Assembly (NCBI RefSeq): GCF_016908325.1
Contig: NZ_JAFBDR010000004.1
Location: forward strand, 1 to 64,000
Direction of reading: 5' to 3'
Source of the DNA: Aquibacillus albus
GTDB lineage: Bacteria; Bacillota; Bacilli; Bacillales; Amphibacillaceae
DNA: 64,000 bases
Shown: positions 16,600 through 26,522 of the stretch, one piece after another
Layout of the letters: every line of letters starts with the position of its first letter
Position numbering within the stretch: the stretch's first letter is position 1
Position numbers and translations under genes: made by a program
Notes under the pieces: model-generated
The model's input: only the letters and a program-made list of their open reading frames with translations
Database searches by the model: none
What the model was told of the DNA's origin: nothing

Positions 16600-17613
16600 T
16601 TAATTTATTTCTTCATGTTTTTTTGAACGTTCCCTTACTATTTCAGCTATCCTATTTATTCTTCCCTCAATAAGTGGTTGTGTCACGGTAACGACAGGCT
16701 TACTTCCTAATATAAGAACAATCAAACAAGAAATTACTGCCAAGCCAACAACATCTATCGGATGGTTGATTTTTAGTATTTCAGTTTCGCGGAAAAATTG
16801 AATAAATATCCCGTGTAGTAAATAAATGAAAAGAGTTTTTTGTCCTAAGTGCGTAAATCGATTTCGCTTTCGCGGAATCCAAGCAAGAATGCTAATGGCC
16901 ATCATAATCGCAAGCACATACACACCAAGTCGAACCAGTCCCCCTACACCTGGAGCCCCAAGGTTATTATAGGGTTGTGTACCTAGTAACCAGTAAGTTG
17001 AGAATTCAGGTATTACCCAAAGAATAGCAGCTACTCCTGCCATCACAATTAGCGATACTGATTTGACTACTTTCCCTTTAACGAATAGTAGCTGTTCTTT
17101 CGTAATCCAGTAGCCTAAAAGGAAAAACGGGAAAAACACCAATGTTCTAGACAAGCTCATGGTATATCCTATTTGGTTAATATGCCCCGCAACAATCCCA
17201 ATTTCAATAGCTAAAATGATACCAACGATCGGCGGAAAACGTTTGAAGATAACGAGCATTAAATGCCAGCAAAACAGACTAAGCAAAAACCACAAGGACC
17301 ACTGCGGTCGAAATATGGTTGTTTCCCAATTGTCCATGCCGAGTGTAAAATAGTAACCTGTATAAAATAGTTGAAAAACGAAATATGGAAAAAGTAATCG
17401 TTTTGCAAGCTTAAAAATATATCCTTTATTACCAAGTCCCTTTGCAAAAAATCCACTTAGAAAAATAAATGCAGGCATATGAAAAATATAAATCCAAAAA
17501 TACAGTAATTGGATAGAAGATAATTGACTTGTAAAAGGCTGTATAACATGACCAAATACAACGAAGAAAATCAAAACTACCTTCGCATTATCTATAAATG
17601 CCTCTCTTTTCAT
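16600..17613 (-). CDS. Membrane-bound acyltransferase family 3 protein
   Basis: A predicted O-acetyltransferase of the acyl_transf_3 family with about ten transmembrane helices in 337 residues. The N-terminal signature NAKVVLIFFVVFGHVIQPF contains the conserved His of the family, and FHMPAFIFLSGFFAKG follows. Such enzymes acetylate extracellular sugars or wall polymers; the fucose 4-O-acetylase-like subgroup is closest by eye. The start has AAAGGATG. There is no adjacent polysaccharide cluster, so the acceptor is unknown. Confidence 0.85.
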   Translation of the reverse strand: MKREAFIDNAKVVLIFFVVFGHVIQPFTSQLSSIQLLYFWIYIFHMPAFIFLSGFFAKGLGNKGYIFKLAKRLLFPYFVFQLFYTGYYFTLGMDNWETTIFRPQWSLWFLLSLFCWHLMLVIFKRFPPIVGIILAIEIGIVAGHINQIGYTMSLSRTLVFFPFFLLGYWITKEQLLFVKGKVVKSVSLIVMAGVAAILWVIPEFSTYWLLGTQPYNNLGAPGVGGLVRLGVYVLAIMMAISILAWIPRKRNRFTHLGQKTLFIYLLHGIFIQFFRETEILKINHPIDVVGLAVISCLIVLILGSKPVVTVTQPLIEGRINRIAEIVRERSKKHEEIN

Positions 17614-17774
17614 TCATTTTCATCCTTTAACTTTTTGAATTTCATTATTCGATTATATACCTTATTCGATATTACTTTAAGCACTATGACCCGGAAATCA
17701 ATAATTGTTAAATAACTGTAAACGTCATTAATCTATGTGAAATATTAGTAACTTTGCTGACATTCAAAAGCAAA

Positions 17775-17787
17775 GGGGTCAGACCCC
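17775..17787. repeat. GGGGTCAGACCCC palindrome beyond ku
   Basis: A single copy, 20 bp past the ku stop codon. Confidence 0.8.
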
Positions 17788-17806
17788 TAAACACGAGGCC
17801 CAACCT

Positions 17807-18727
17807 TTATGCTTGTTTTTTCGTTTCTTTCTTTTTCTTTGGTGCAGCTTTTTTCGGTGTTGTAACCTTTTTCTTTGTAGATGCTTCCTTTTTCTCGGCA
17901 GTCGCAGTCGCTTTCTTTCCAGCTGTTTCCTTCTTCTCGGCAGCCGGATTTGTTTTCTTTGCACGGTCAAGCGACGCTTCTAGCGCATCCATTAAGTTGG
18001 TTACATTGTTCTTTACCGGCTTTTCCTTAGCGGTTGTTACATCGTCTTGGTCTTTCTTTTCATCAATTAATTCCAATAAGCTCTCCCGGTAATTATCTTT
18101 ATATTTCTCCGGATCAAACTCACTCGTTAATTGGTCAATTAACATTTTAGCTGTATCTAACTCTTTTTCAGGTGTTTCTGTTTCCTCCGGTACATTTGGC
18201 ACATCTTGTACATTTCGAACCTCGTCTGGATAATGAATCGTTTCTACCACTAATGTATTTTCGTACACGCGAATGGCTGCTAATTGTTGCTTGGAACGAA
18301 TCATCATATTGGCAACACCAATTTTCCCAGTGTCTTTCAATGCTTTTCGTAACAAGGAATAGGCTTTTGCGCCACCTTCATTTGGTGATAGGTAATAGCT
18401 TTTTTCAAAATAAATCGGATCTATTTCATCTAACTGGACAAAATCAACAATTTCAACTGCTCTATCGGTTTGCTCTTCTTTGATTTCAGCAAGCTCTTCA
18501 TCCGAAATCATAACAAATTTATTTTTAGCATACTCATATGCTTTAACAATCTCATCATTTTCTACTTCTTTATCGCAAACAGGACATATCTTTTCATACT
18601 TAATTGGCGATTGACATTCCTTGTGCAGCTGCCTTAACCTTACATCTTTATTTTCCGTGGCAGCATGTAGCTTTACAGGTATATTTACCAACCCGAAGCT
18701 AATCGACCCTTTCCACATCGTATGCAT
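17807..18727 (-). CDS. ku: Ku protein, non-homologous end joining
   Basis: A homodimeric ring that binds DNA ends and recruits LigD for repair, chiefly in spores and stationary cells. The 306 residues contain the bacterial Ku core (about 1-250; MWKGSISFGLVNIPVKLHAA at the start) and an extended C-terminal tail (about 262-306) very rich in Lys, Ala and Thr, a feature of Ku proteins whose tails bind DNA. AAAGGAGGTCGTG precedes the ATG. It is divergent from ligD with only 158 bp between, so a shared control region is likely (sigma-G in B. subtilis). Equivalent to YkoV. Confidence 0.95.
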   Translation of the reverse strand: MHTMWKGSISFGLVNIPVKLHAATENKDVRLRQLHKECQSPIKYEKICPVCDKEVENDEIVKAYEYAKNKFVMISDEELAEIKEEQTDRAVEIVDFVQLDEIDPIYFEKSYYLSPNEGGAKAYSLLRKALKDTGKIGVANMMIRSKQQLAAIRVYENTLVVETIHYPDEVRNVQDVPNVPEETETPEKELDTAKMLIDQLTSEFDPEKYKDNYRESLLELIDEKKDQDDVTTAKEKPVKNNVTNLMDALEASLDRAKKTNPAAEKKETAGKKATATAEKKEASTKKKVTTPKKAAPKKKKETKKQA

Positions 18728-18885
18728 CTACACGACCTCCTTTTTATATTTAGTTTGTGATACCCGCTATTTTTTACACGCTAAGAAAGAAAATTTTCAC
18801 GCGGTTCTACTTAATCTTCACTGCATAAGAAAATCTTTATTTTTACACAATAAAGTAAAACTACATTCAGTTAGAGGTGTAACGT

Positions 18886-20706
18886 ATGATGCAACCAAAA
18901 CCAAGTGAAACCATTCCAACTGGAAATAATTGGGCTTATGAAGTAAAATATGACGGCTTCCGTGCTGCGTTGGTTTGGAAGGAAGATAACCTTTCACTTG
19001 TTAGTCGCAATGGAAAAGACTTAAGTAACAATTTTCCCGAAATTATAAGCGCCTGCCAAGAAAAGCAGGATCTGGTACATTCGCTGTTACCATTAAAGTT
19101 TGATGGTGAAATTGTTATTCTAAATACACTTCTACAAGCGAACTTTTCCCTTTTACAGCAAAGAGGAAGGTTCAAAGCTACGCGTAAAATTGAACAAGCA
19201 GCACAAGATCGACCTGCACATTTTCTATGCTTTGATTTATTAGAGTACGAAGGAAAATCTCTATTATCCCATCCCTTCCAAGAACGGAAAACGCAATTAA
19301 AAAAAGTGTTCGATCGATTGAAAATAGGTTTCCACATTAGCTGGAACGACAGGTTAGGATATATTCAAACTTATTCGGATCATAAGAAATTATGGAATAA
19401 CCTTTACGAACAGCTTGGTGAAGGAATGATTGCTAAACGCTTAGAGAGTAAGTACATAGAAGGGAAGAACCATCATGACTGGTACAAAGTGAAAAACTGG
19501 CGAACAATTCCTGGTGTATTAACTTCTTATGATCAGGAGAATGGATACTTTGAGTTATCGGTATATGACGGGAAAAACCTTGTCCCCCTTGGAAAATTCA
19601 AGCATGGATTAGAGGGAAATGAATTGGAAACGATCAAACAGTTCATCCATGCAAAGGGAAACAAAACAGGCAATAAATATGAACTACCACCTGCTGTTTG
19701 TCTCGATGTAAATTGCTTAGGAATCCACGAGGGGGATTTACGTGAGCCGCAATTTCATCAATTTCGTTTTGATTTATCCCCAGAGGATTGTACTGTTTCA
19801 CAGGTACAAGAAGCATTAAGTTTGTTTCCAGATTCAATATCCTTAACCAATCAGACAAAAGTTTTTTGGGAGAAAGCAGGAAAAACAAAGGGAGATTTAC
19901 TTGTGTACGTACGGCAAATTGCCCCATATATGTTACCATTTACAACCAATCGAGCATTGACCGTTATACGTTGTCCAGACGGCATTCATGGACAGTCATT
20001 TTTCCAAAAGCATCTACCTGATTATGGACCTGCGTTTGTCGGTGGCATTCAAGTTGGAGATGAAACACTGCTTCACGGAGGGAGCGCGGAATCACTGACT
20101 TGGCTGGCCAATCATGGTGCACTGGAATATCATGTCCCTTTTCAGTACATGGGTAAATCCAATCCAATCGAAATTGCATTTGACTTAGACCCACCAAGCA
20201 TTGATCAATTTGATGTGGCGATTTATGCAGCATCTTTGTTAAAGGAGCTGCTCGACCAATTACAACTACAGTCGTTCGTAAAAACGTCAGGTAATAAAGG
20301 AATACAAGTTTATATTCCTATTCCAGAGAACAGTTTGACTTATGCCGAAACTGCGGTCTTTACACAAGGAATAGCCTTTTTATTAGAAAAGAAACACCCT
20401 GATTTATTTACAACCGAACGTTTAAAAAAGAACCGTAACAACCGGTTATATATTGATTACATCCAACACGGAAAAGATAAAACATTGATTGCTCCCTACT
20501 CGCCAAGAAAAAGCGAAGCAGCTACTGTATCGACTCCGTTGTTTTGGGATGAAGTAAATGAATCATTAAAACCGGACCAATTCACGATTACCTCTGTATT
20601 AGCAAGAGTCAAAGAAAAAGGTTGTCCCTTTGCCAGCTATGAGCAAGTAAGAGACAACCAAGATTTATCATTTATAAAAGAATTTGTGCACACAAAAGGG
20701 GTCTGA
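18886..20706 (+). CDS. ligD: ATP-dependent DNA ligase/polymerase LigD
   Basis: A two-domain repair enzyme that fills and seals ends held by Ku. The N-terminal ligase domain has the adenylation motif EVKYDGFR with nucleophile Lys at residue 21, and LSRNGKDLS after it. The C-terminal polymerase domain (about residues 320-606) contains EIAFDLDPPS with the catalytic Asp pair. There is no phosphoesterase domain, as in Bacillus LigD (YkoU, 611 residues). AGAGGTG precedes the ATG pair. The stop codon TGA lies inside a GGGGTCTGACCCC repeat, so the last residues KGV are encoded by repeat insertion sequence. Confidence 0.95.
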   Translation: MMQPKPSETIPTGNNWAYEVKYDGFRAALVWKEDNLSLVSRNGKDLSNNFPEIISACQEKQDLVHSLLPLKFDGEIVILNTLLQANFSLLQQRGRFKATRKIEQAAQDRPAHFLCFDLLEYEGKSLLSHPFQERKTQLKKVFDRLKIGFHISWNDRLGYIQTYSDHKKLWNNLYEQLGEGMIAKRLESKYIEGKNHHDWYKVKNWRTIPGVLTSYDQENGYFELSVYDGKNLVPLGKFKHGLEGNELETIKQFIHAKGNKTGNKYELPPAVCLDVNCLGIHEGDLREPQFHQFRFDLSPEDCTVSQVQEALSLFPDSISLTNQTKVFWEKAGKTKGDLLVYVRQIAPYMLPFTTNRALTVIRCPDGIHGQSFFQKHLPDYGPAFVGGIQVGDETLLHGGSAESLTWLANHGALEYHVPFQYMGKSNPIEIAFDLDPPSIDQFDVAIYAASLLKELLDQLQLQSFVKTSGNKGIQVYIPIPENSLTYAETAVFTQGIAFLLEKKHPDLFTTERLKKNRNNRLYIDYIQHGKDKTLIAPYSPRKSEAATVSTPLFWDEVNESLKPDQFTITSVLARVKEKGCPFASYEQVRDNQDLSFIKEFVHTKGV

Positions 20707-20710
20707 CCCC
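20698..20710. repeat. GGGGTCTGACCCC palindrome overlapping the ligD stop
   Basis: The palindrome supplies the TGA of ligD and ends three bases before the stop codon of the convergent aminopeptidase at 20713. Confidence 0.85.
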
Positions 20711-20712
20711 TT

Positions 20713-21963
20713 TTAAAGCGAGGCGAAAGTAATTGCCCAATTGCCATTTCGGAAAATGGCTTCTTTTTTCCCGTCCTTTGTTATTCCATCAATCGACAGC
20801 TGAGCAGAACCAATCATAAAGTCTTCGTGGATTAAACTATCATTGACACCGTGCTGATCCATTTCTTCCTTACTCATGGATGGACCATGTTCAATATTCG
20901 TTGGATACGCTTTTCCTAATGCCAAGTGACAGGATGCGTTTTCATCAAATAATGTATTGTAAAATATAATATTCGATTTAGAAATTGGTGAATCATGTGG
21001 AACTAAAGCCACTTCGCCAAGTCGCTTAGCACCATCCTCATCTGTTTCAAGCATATTTTTTAATGCTTCTTCACCTTTTTCAGCAGTAAACTCGACTACT
21101 TTCCCGTCCTTAAAAGTAAGCGTGAAGTTTTCAATCAGATTTCCACCGTAGCTAAGTGGCTTCGTGCTTGTCACTGTTCCATGAACACCGTATTTGTGCG
21201 GCATCGTGAATACTTCTTCTGTCGGGATATTTGGATTAAACTTCACTCCAGACGTGGAAGTTGCTGCACCCCCATGCCAAATATGGTTATCTGGAAGATC
21301 AATCGTTAAGTCTGTTCCTTCTGCTTGATACACTAACGATTGATATTGTTTCTTATTTAAAAACTCTCTCGCTTGTTTTAATGCATCATTATGCTTTTCC
21401 CATGCTTTAACTGGATCGTCTTGACCAACTCTAGCAATACGAAAGATATGCTCCCAAAGTTTTTCCTTTGCCACTTCAGCTGACAAATTCGGGAACACTT
21501 TTTTCGCCCATGCCTCCGCTGGATATCCGACAATCGACCAGCATATTTTATCATTCATGATATAATCTCTATATTCTTTGAGAGCCTGGCCACTTGCTTT
21601 GGTTACTGCTGATATTCGCGCTTGGTCAATGTCCTGCAAGAGATCTGGGTTCTCTCCGTAAATGTTCAATAATGCATAGCCATCCTTCACCATTTCTTCT
21701 AACCCTTGCGCTTTCCATTTCGGGAAATTTTCCAAAACATCCATCGACGCATGCTTCATTTTTAAGTATTTTATTTCATCATCATTCCACTCGAGATGGA
21801 CATTTTTAGCGCCTGCTGCGTATGCCTCTTTCACAACCATTCTAGCAAATGCTGCTGCTTCCACGGATGTATTTACAATTAACCCTTGGCCCTTTTGCAA
21901 GTTTACGCCTGTTTGAATGGCAAGCTTTGCGTACTTTTCTAGTTGTTCGTGACTTACTGACAT
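20713..21963 (-). CDS. ampS: Aminopeptidase, M29 family (AmpS-like)
   Basis: A cytosolic metallo-aminopeptidase of 416 residues. Family motifs include GVNLQKGQGLIVNTSVEAA near the N-terminus, PTEEVFTMPHKYGVHGTVTST (about 250-270) with metal-binding Glu and His, and HLALGKAYP (about 345-353) with another metal His. No signal peptide is present. The start has AAGGGAG. A closely similar paralog lies at 34028-35272. Substrate preference is not deducible. Confidence 0.92.
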   Translation of the reverse strand: MSVSHEQLEKYAKLAIQTGVNLQKGQGLIVNTSVEAAAFARMVVKEAYAAGAKNVHLEWNDDEIKYLKMKHASMDVLENFPKWKAQGLEEMVKDGYALLNIYGENPDLLQDIDQARISAVTKASGQALKEYRDYIMNDKICWSIVGYPAEAWAKKVFPNLSAEVAKEKLWEHIFRIARVGQDDPVKAWEKHNDALKQAREFLNKKQYQSLVYQAEGTDLTIDLPDNHIWHGGAATSTSGVKFNPNIPTEEVFTMPHKYGVHGTVTSTKPLSYGGNLIENFTLTFKDGKVVEFTAEKGEEALKNMLETDEDGAKRLGEVALVPHDSPISKSNIIFYNTLFDENASCHLALGKAYPTNIEHGPSMSKEEMDQHGVNDSLIHEDFMIGSAQLSIDGITKDGKKEAIFRNGNWAITFASL

Positions 21964-22053
21964 ATGATGACTCCCTTACTTTTTTCTTTTTATTATTTCA
22001 CATTTTGGTAGGGATTGGAAGTTAAACCAAAAGTGGTTGTCTTACTTTAAAGT

Positions 22054-22503
22054 TTATACACTTCGGGATACGTTAGCTTCAAGCTCTAACGTGACATTAC
22101 CTTTAACAGCTCGAGAAATCATACAAGATTTTTCTGCATGCTCGACTAACTTCTTTGTTTGCGCTAGTTGCCGTTCTGTTGCATGGTTCGCTAGCACCAC
22201 TCTCGGCTTATGAATAATTTTTTGATAAGTGAAAACTCCGTCTGTTACATCGACAACACCAATGGATTCAAGATCCATTTCGTTTAATGGTAGATCAGCT
22301 CGTTCGATCATTGCTGCTAATGTGATGATATAGCAGGTCGAAGCAGCACCTAGTAACATTTCATCAGGGTTTGTTCCGATACCCGGTCCTTCCATTTCAG
22401 GCGGAATGGATATTTTTGTCTTTAAATTACCTGCTTCAATCGCACCTACATTGTTTCGTCCCCCCGGCCAGTCTGCGTGCAAATGAAAATAATGCGTAGC
22501 CAT
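22054..22503 (-). CDS. OsmC family peroxiredoxin-like protein
   Basis: A thiol-dependent hydroperoxide reductase family member of 149 residues. The conserved Cys pair is visible in GAASTCYIITLAAM (about residue 59) and AEKSCMISRAVKGN (about 125). The start ATG at 22503 (MATHYFHLHADW) has AGAGGTGG four bases upstream; the longer reading is not needed. OsmC proteins reduce organic peroxides, and this may be part of stress defence. It is monocistronic. Confidence 0.9.
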   Translation of the reverse strand: MATHYFHLHADWPGGRNNVGAIEAGNLKTKISIPPEMEGPGIGTNPDEMLLGAASTCYIITLAAMIERADLPLNEMDLESIGVVDVTDGVFTYQKIIHKPRVVLANHATERQLAQTKKLVEHAEKSCMISRAVKGNVTLELEANVSRSV

Positions 22504-22732
22504 TTTTCCACCTCTTTCTGTCTTTTGCTTGATGTTGGTTTCCATCTACAATTGCTTAACATTTTAACGTATAGATTTCTATAAGTATAAACATAGGCTT
22601 TTACCAACAATGTGGTAAAGGCCTCACAATCACCGTTTTTAGTTGCCAATTAATATGCTACACAGTAGACAGATAACGCGCACAAAAGATGATTTATCAT
22701 AAATCTAACGAAAAAAAGCGTGCATAACCAAC

Positions 22733-22885
22733 GCTGTGGAAAAACACTCGCTTTCCGTGGGCAACGCCTCAGCCTCCTCGGAAGAAAACCACTTCCTGCG
22801 GGGTCTTCACCTGTTGGGACTGCGATTACTCGCCCCACCGAAAACCATTTGCTTTTCCCACAGGAATCTCGCATTTTTCCACAGC
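22733..22885 (+). repeat. GC-rich inverted-repeat element, copy C
   Basis: Ends GCTGTGGAAAAA (22733-22744) and TTTTTCCACAGC (22874-22885) are perfect 12-bp inverted repeats. The interior shares CGCTTTCCGTGGGC, CAGCCTCCTCGG and GCGGGGTCTTC with the other copies. It is the copy most different from B and D. Confidence 0.75.
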
Positions 22886-23153
22886 TTGGATTTATTTTTT
22901 TATAAGTGAGAAACTGTCCAACTGCTGTAACGAAGCTTTGATACCATTTCTTTTAACTAAAATTAGTTATTTTATGAAATTTCCATTATTAAGCTGTGAA
23001 GGCACATGTAGACAAATCGAAAAAATAAAACAATTTCTTATGTGCGATGTAATAGTGCCGGTGCTTTCCTTGTCTTGTGCAAAAAACAATGAGAAGACAT
23101 CCACGTAATGTGAATTCCACTTACACATATGATTAATCGAAGAATCTCTTTTA

Positions 23154-23275
23154 GCGTAGTCATAATACGTAGACTCCTGCGGGAACAGCACGTGTCCGAA
23201 GACCCCGCAAGAAGCGCTCTTTGCTTCTGAGGAGGCTGAGGCCGTGCCCGCGGAAAGCGAAGTATTCTGCCGAAG
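23154..23275 (-). repeat. GC-rich inverted-repeat element, copy D
   Basis: Closest to copy B: both have AGACTCCTGCGGGAACAGCA, GTGTCCGAAGACCCCG and GCCGTGCCCGCGGAAAGCG. Their flanks also match (TTAATCG-n-TTTAGCGTAG on one side, TTATGTCGCATTA on the other), so the repeated unit extends beyond the GC-rich core to perhaps 300-400 bp. The region 22504-23390 contains no supportable gene. Confidence 0.75.
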
Positions 23276-23396
23276 CGATTGTATGTTACTCAATAGAAAA
23301 GACCTGGAAGAAAGCAAATCCATGTAATAATTATGTCGCATTAATCTTATGTTGCGCATGATAGGCAACAACCTTTCAGAAATGCCATCCTAAAAA

Positions 23397-23428
23397 ACAC
23401 CCAGTGAGGGAAAGGCCCCACTGGGTGA
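23397..23428 (-). terminator. Terminator of pgcA
   Basis: CACCCAGTG pairs with CACTGGGTG; on the minus strand it is followed by TTTTTT. Confidence 0.88.
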
Positions 23429-23432
23429 AGTT

Positions 23433-25160
23433 TTACTTTATAATCACTTGAATACGATTGTCTAATTCCACTTTTAATGCTTCTATCATAGCTGCACTTT
23501 CTTGACCTGATCCACTAGTGACACCATAATAGCACTTCATTTTTGGCTCTGTGCCTGAAGGACGCAAACAAACCCAAGCATTATTTTCCAGTAAAAATTT
23601 CAACACATTTTCCTCTGGTAAATGGATTTGCTGCTTTTCTCCTGTGTTCACATTATATCGCTCTTGTTTTTGATAATCCTCCAGATAATGAACCTTTAAT
23701 CCTCCAATCGAGGTAAAAGGATTTTCCCGAACATCCATTAAAATCTTTTCAATCTTCTCCGCTCCATCCTTTCCTTTTAAGGTTAGGGAGGTCATATCTT
23801 CCAAATAATAACCATATTGATCATACAGAAGCTCTAATGCTTCCAGTAATGTTTTCCCTTCAGATTTCCAATAGCTTGCCATTTCACAGGCAACCATCGC
23901 TGCTTGGACTGCGTCTTTATCTCTGACAAAATCTCCGATTAAATAGCCATAGCTTTCTTCATATCCAAACAGAAAACGTTCCCCTGATGATTCAAACTCT
24001 TTAATTTTTTGTCCAATGTATTTAAAACCCGTTAATGTATCTATTGTTTTTACGCCATAGTCACTTGCAATCGCACGACCCATTTCCGTTGTAACAATCG
24101 TTTTCACTAAACGACCATTTTTTCGATTTTCATCGCTTTCATAGCGCATTAAAAATTCAAACAGCAATGTTCCAAGTTGATTTCCCGTCAGGACTTGATA
24201 GGAGCCACTGCCATCCTTCACTGCCACTCCCAATCGATCCGCATCAGGATCTGTTCCAATTAAAATATCCGCATCGACCTGTTGTCCGTATTCAATCGCC
24301 ATAGAAAAAGCTTGATGTTCTTCCGGATTAGGAGAAGCTACCGTTGAAAATTCAGGATCAGGTGTAGCTTGTTCTTCCACCACATGGATGTTTTGAAAAC
24401 CAAGTTGCTGCAAGCCTTTCATGATTAATGAGTGGGAAGTTCCATGCAACGGGGTAAATACAATGGATAAAGAGCTGAAATCTGATGATTGCTGGCTCAT
24501 TTTTGTCAGCTTCTTTAACTCTATTAAATATGCTTGATCGACTTCCTCGCCAACCCATTTCAATAAACCCTGCCGTTCTACTTCTTTCTGACTTTGAACA
24601 GCGATAGTCAGTTCATTCTCTACATCATTTACCTTCGAAATAATCTCAGCAGCTTCGTCTGGGGGCACCTGTCCTCCATCTTCGTTATATACTTTAAACC
24701 CGTTATACTCTGGTGGATTATGACTGGCAGTAATCATAATGCCTGCCGCAGCTTGTAAATGTCTCACAGCAAATGATAATAAAGGTGTTGGTCGAATCGA
24801 TTCAAATATGTATGTTTTTATTCCATGATTTCCAAGAACCTTCGCTGTTTCAACCGCAAATTCCTTTGACATATACCTCGAATCATAAGCAACTGCAACC
24901 CCTCGAGATTGGGCATCACGGTAATTTTCTTCTAAATAGATGGCTAATCCCTCAACTGCTTTTCGGACGGTATAAATATTCATTCGATTTGTTCCTGGTC
25001 CAAGGATCCCTCTCATTCCGCCAGTACCAAATGTAAGCGGTTTATAAAAAGCGTCCTCTAGGCCTTTTTCCGAGTTAGCAATCTCCATTAATTGCTGTTT
25101 TAATTGTGCATCGAGCTGATCAAATGATTTCCATTTTTTAAAGGTATCTTGCCAAGACAT
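23433..25160 (-). CDS. pgcA: Phospho-sugar mutase (alpha-phosphoglucomutase)
   Basis: Interconverts glucose 6-phosphate and glucose 1-phosphate for UDP-glucose, glycolipid and teichoic acid synthesis. 575 residues, normal for PgcA/PGM of Bacillus. The active-site serine loop is TASHNPPEYNGFKVY (about 142-156), the metal loop is GTDPDADRLGVA (about 300-311), the sugar loop is FGYEESYGYL (about 407-416), and a phosphate-binding RPSGTEPK stretch is near 538. The start has AGGGGGAGC. It stands alone and ends at a strong terminator. Confidence 0.94.
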   Translation of the reverse strand: MSWQDTFKKWKSFDQLDAQLKQQLMEIANSEKGLEDAFYKPLTFGTGGMRGILGPGTNRMNIYTVRKAVEGLAIYLEENYRDAQSRGVAVAYDSRYMSKEFAVETAKVLGNHGIKTYIFESIRPTPLLSFAVRHLQAAAGIMITASHNPPEYNGFKVYNEDGGQVPPDEAAEIISKVNDVENELTIAVQSQKEVERQGLLKWVGEEVDQAYLIELKKLTKMSQQSSDFSSLSIVFTPLHGTSHSLIMKGLQQLGFQNIHVVEEQATPDPEFSTVASPNPEEHQAFSMAIEYGQQVDADILIGTDPDADRLGVAVKDGSGSYQVLTGNQLGTLLFEFLMRYESDENRKNGRLVKTIVTTEMGRAIASDYGVKTIDTLTGFKYIGQKIKEFESSGERFLFGYEESYGYLIGDFVRDKDAVQAAMVACEMASYWKSEGKTLLEALELLYDQYGYYLEDMTSLTLKGKDGAEKIEKILMDVRENPFTSIGGLKVHYLEDYQKQERYNVNTGEKQQIHLPEENVLKFLLENNAWVCLRPSGTEPKMKCYYGVTSGSGQESAAMIEALKVELDNRIQVIIK

Positions 25161-25364
25161 TTTGCTCCCCCTATTCCTTTTTCATAGACTTTTGACAGGT
25201 TAATATATTCATAAAAAAATTTTATCATACTTACATTTATTAATCTATCTAACTTCCTTTCATTTTTCATATACGTTTAATATTTTCCAATTTTGGGCAT
25301 TCTGTTCATATATACTATGCTATACTCGGTTTATGACTACAAGTTAATAGAAGGTTGTGATTTT

Positions 25365-26447
25365 TTGTTTGAAAAAAAATGGTTTCAATCACTAGTCGTA
25401 GCAATTTTAGTATTCCTATTAATTTTACTCATCTCTAGTGCTAATTTTGTTTTTGAACCAATTTTTGCTTATTTAACTGCTATTGCGCTTCCTTTCATTG
25501 GCGCTGGAATTCTTTATTATATTACTAAGCCACTAGTCAGATTACTGGAAAAATACAAGATACATAGAATTATTGGAATTATGATTGTCTTTGTATTAAT
25601 TATTCTCGTTATCTTTTTAGTTAGTACCTATATCGCGCCAATTGTCCAAAAGCAATTTGGTCGATTAATTGATAATATTCCAAGGATGATCGATTCTACT
25701 TTTCAGTTGATCACTTATTGGCAGCAAAACCAAAATCTTATTCCACCTCAAGTTGAATCGATGATTGATAATTTCACAAGTAACCTACAATCACACCTGG
25801 AAGGGTTCTCTACTTTCATCTTTTCATTTATCGCTAATGTATTTAATTTTGTTTTTGCCATTGTTTTAGTGCCTTTCTTTTTATTCTTTATGCTTAAGGA
25901 TGATCGTAAGTTTGTTCCATTTATCGCACAGTTTCTTAGTAAGCCAAAAGCAAAAAGCTTCAAACGATTAATGGGTAATATTAATCATACATTGGCAGCC
26001 TTTATTCAGGGACAATTACTGGTGAGCTTTAGTGTAGGTGTCTTACTGTTCATCGGTTATTTAATTATTGGACTGAATTATTCCTTAACACTTGCTTTGT
26101 TTGCCATGGCGATGAATGTTATCCCTTTTATTGGTCCATTTTTATCTGTTATTCCAGCAATCTTAGTTGCAGCATTCCAGGATCCAATTATGATTGTCTA
26201 TGTGATTATTGTTATGGTTGCAGCACAACAATTAGAAGGAAATATTATTTCTCCAAACATTATGGGGAAAGCTTTAAGCATTCACCCACTAACTGTTATT
26301 ACATTAATTTTGGGTGCGGGTAGTATTGCTGGATTTCTCGGCTTACTATTTGTTATCCCGGCTTACGCAGTTATCAAAACGATTGTCGCTCATTTTTATG
26401 AGGAATGGCGAAAAAAGCAAGATCCTGGTAATAAAAACCTTATTTAA
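25365..26447 (+). CDS. AI-2E family transporter (UPF0118 membrane protein)
   Basis: An integral membrane protein with about eight helices. The central amphipathic region (QFGRLIDNIPRMIDSTFQLI and beyond) and the C-terminal motif EGNIISPNIMGKALSIHPL are hallmarks of the AI-2E/PerM family. A TTG at 25365 (LFEKKWFQSLVVAI) is proposed as start because GAAGGTTGTGAT lies upstream and it places a charged stub before the first helix; the start is uncertain and could be up to 72 bases earlier. Some members export AI-2 or act as Na+/H+ antiporters, so function stays open. Confidence 0.85.
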   Translation: MFEKKWFQSLVVAILVFLLILLISSANFVFEPIFAYLTAIALPFIGAGILYYITKPLVRLLEKYKIHRIIGIMIVFVLIILVIFLVSTYIAPIVQKQFGRLIDNIPRMIDSTFQLITYWQQNQNLIPPQVESMIDNFTSNLQSHLEGFSTFIFSFIANVFNFVFAIVLVPFFLFFMLKDDRKFVPFIAQFLSKPKAKSFKRLMGNINHTLAAFIQGQLLVSFSVGVLLFIGYLIIGLNYSLTLALFAMAMNVIPFIGPFLSVIPAILVAAFQDPIMIVYVIIVMVAAQQLEGNIISPNIMGKALSIHPLTVITLILGAGSIAGFLGLLFVIPAYAVIKTIVAHFYEEWRKKQDPGNKNLI

Positions 26448-26522
26448 TTAGTAAGTTCTGAAGAGCGGTTATATAGGCGCGTGCAATTAAATCGTAGATT
26501 GTGTAAATAAGAGGTACGCAAA

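Noticed and set aside
17754-18092. A Phe/Ser-rich plus-strand ORF
   Set aside because: Antisense of the Lys/Ala-rich tail of Ku; low-complexity shadow.
22967-23371. A 134-codon minus-strand ORF
   Set aside because: It reads through inverted-repeat copy D and its flanks; composition is that of the repeat.
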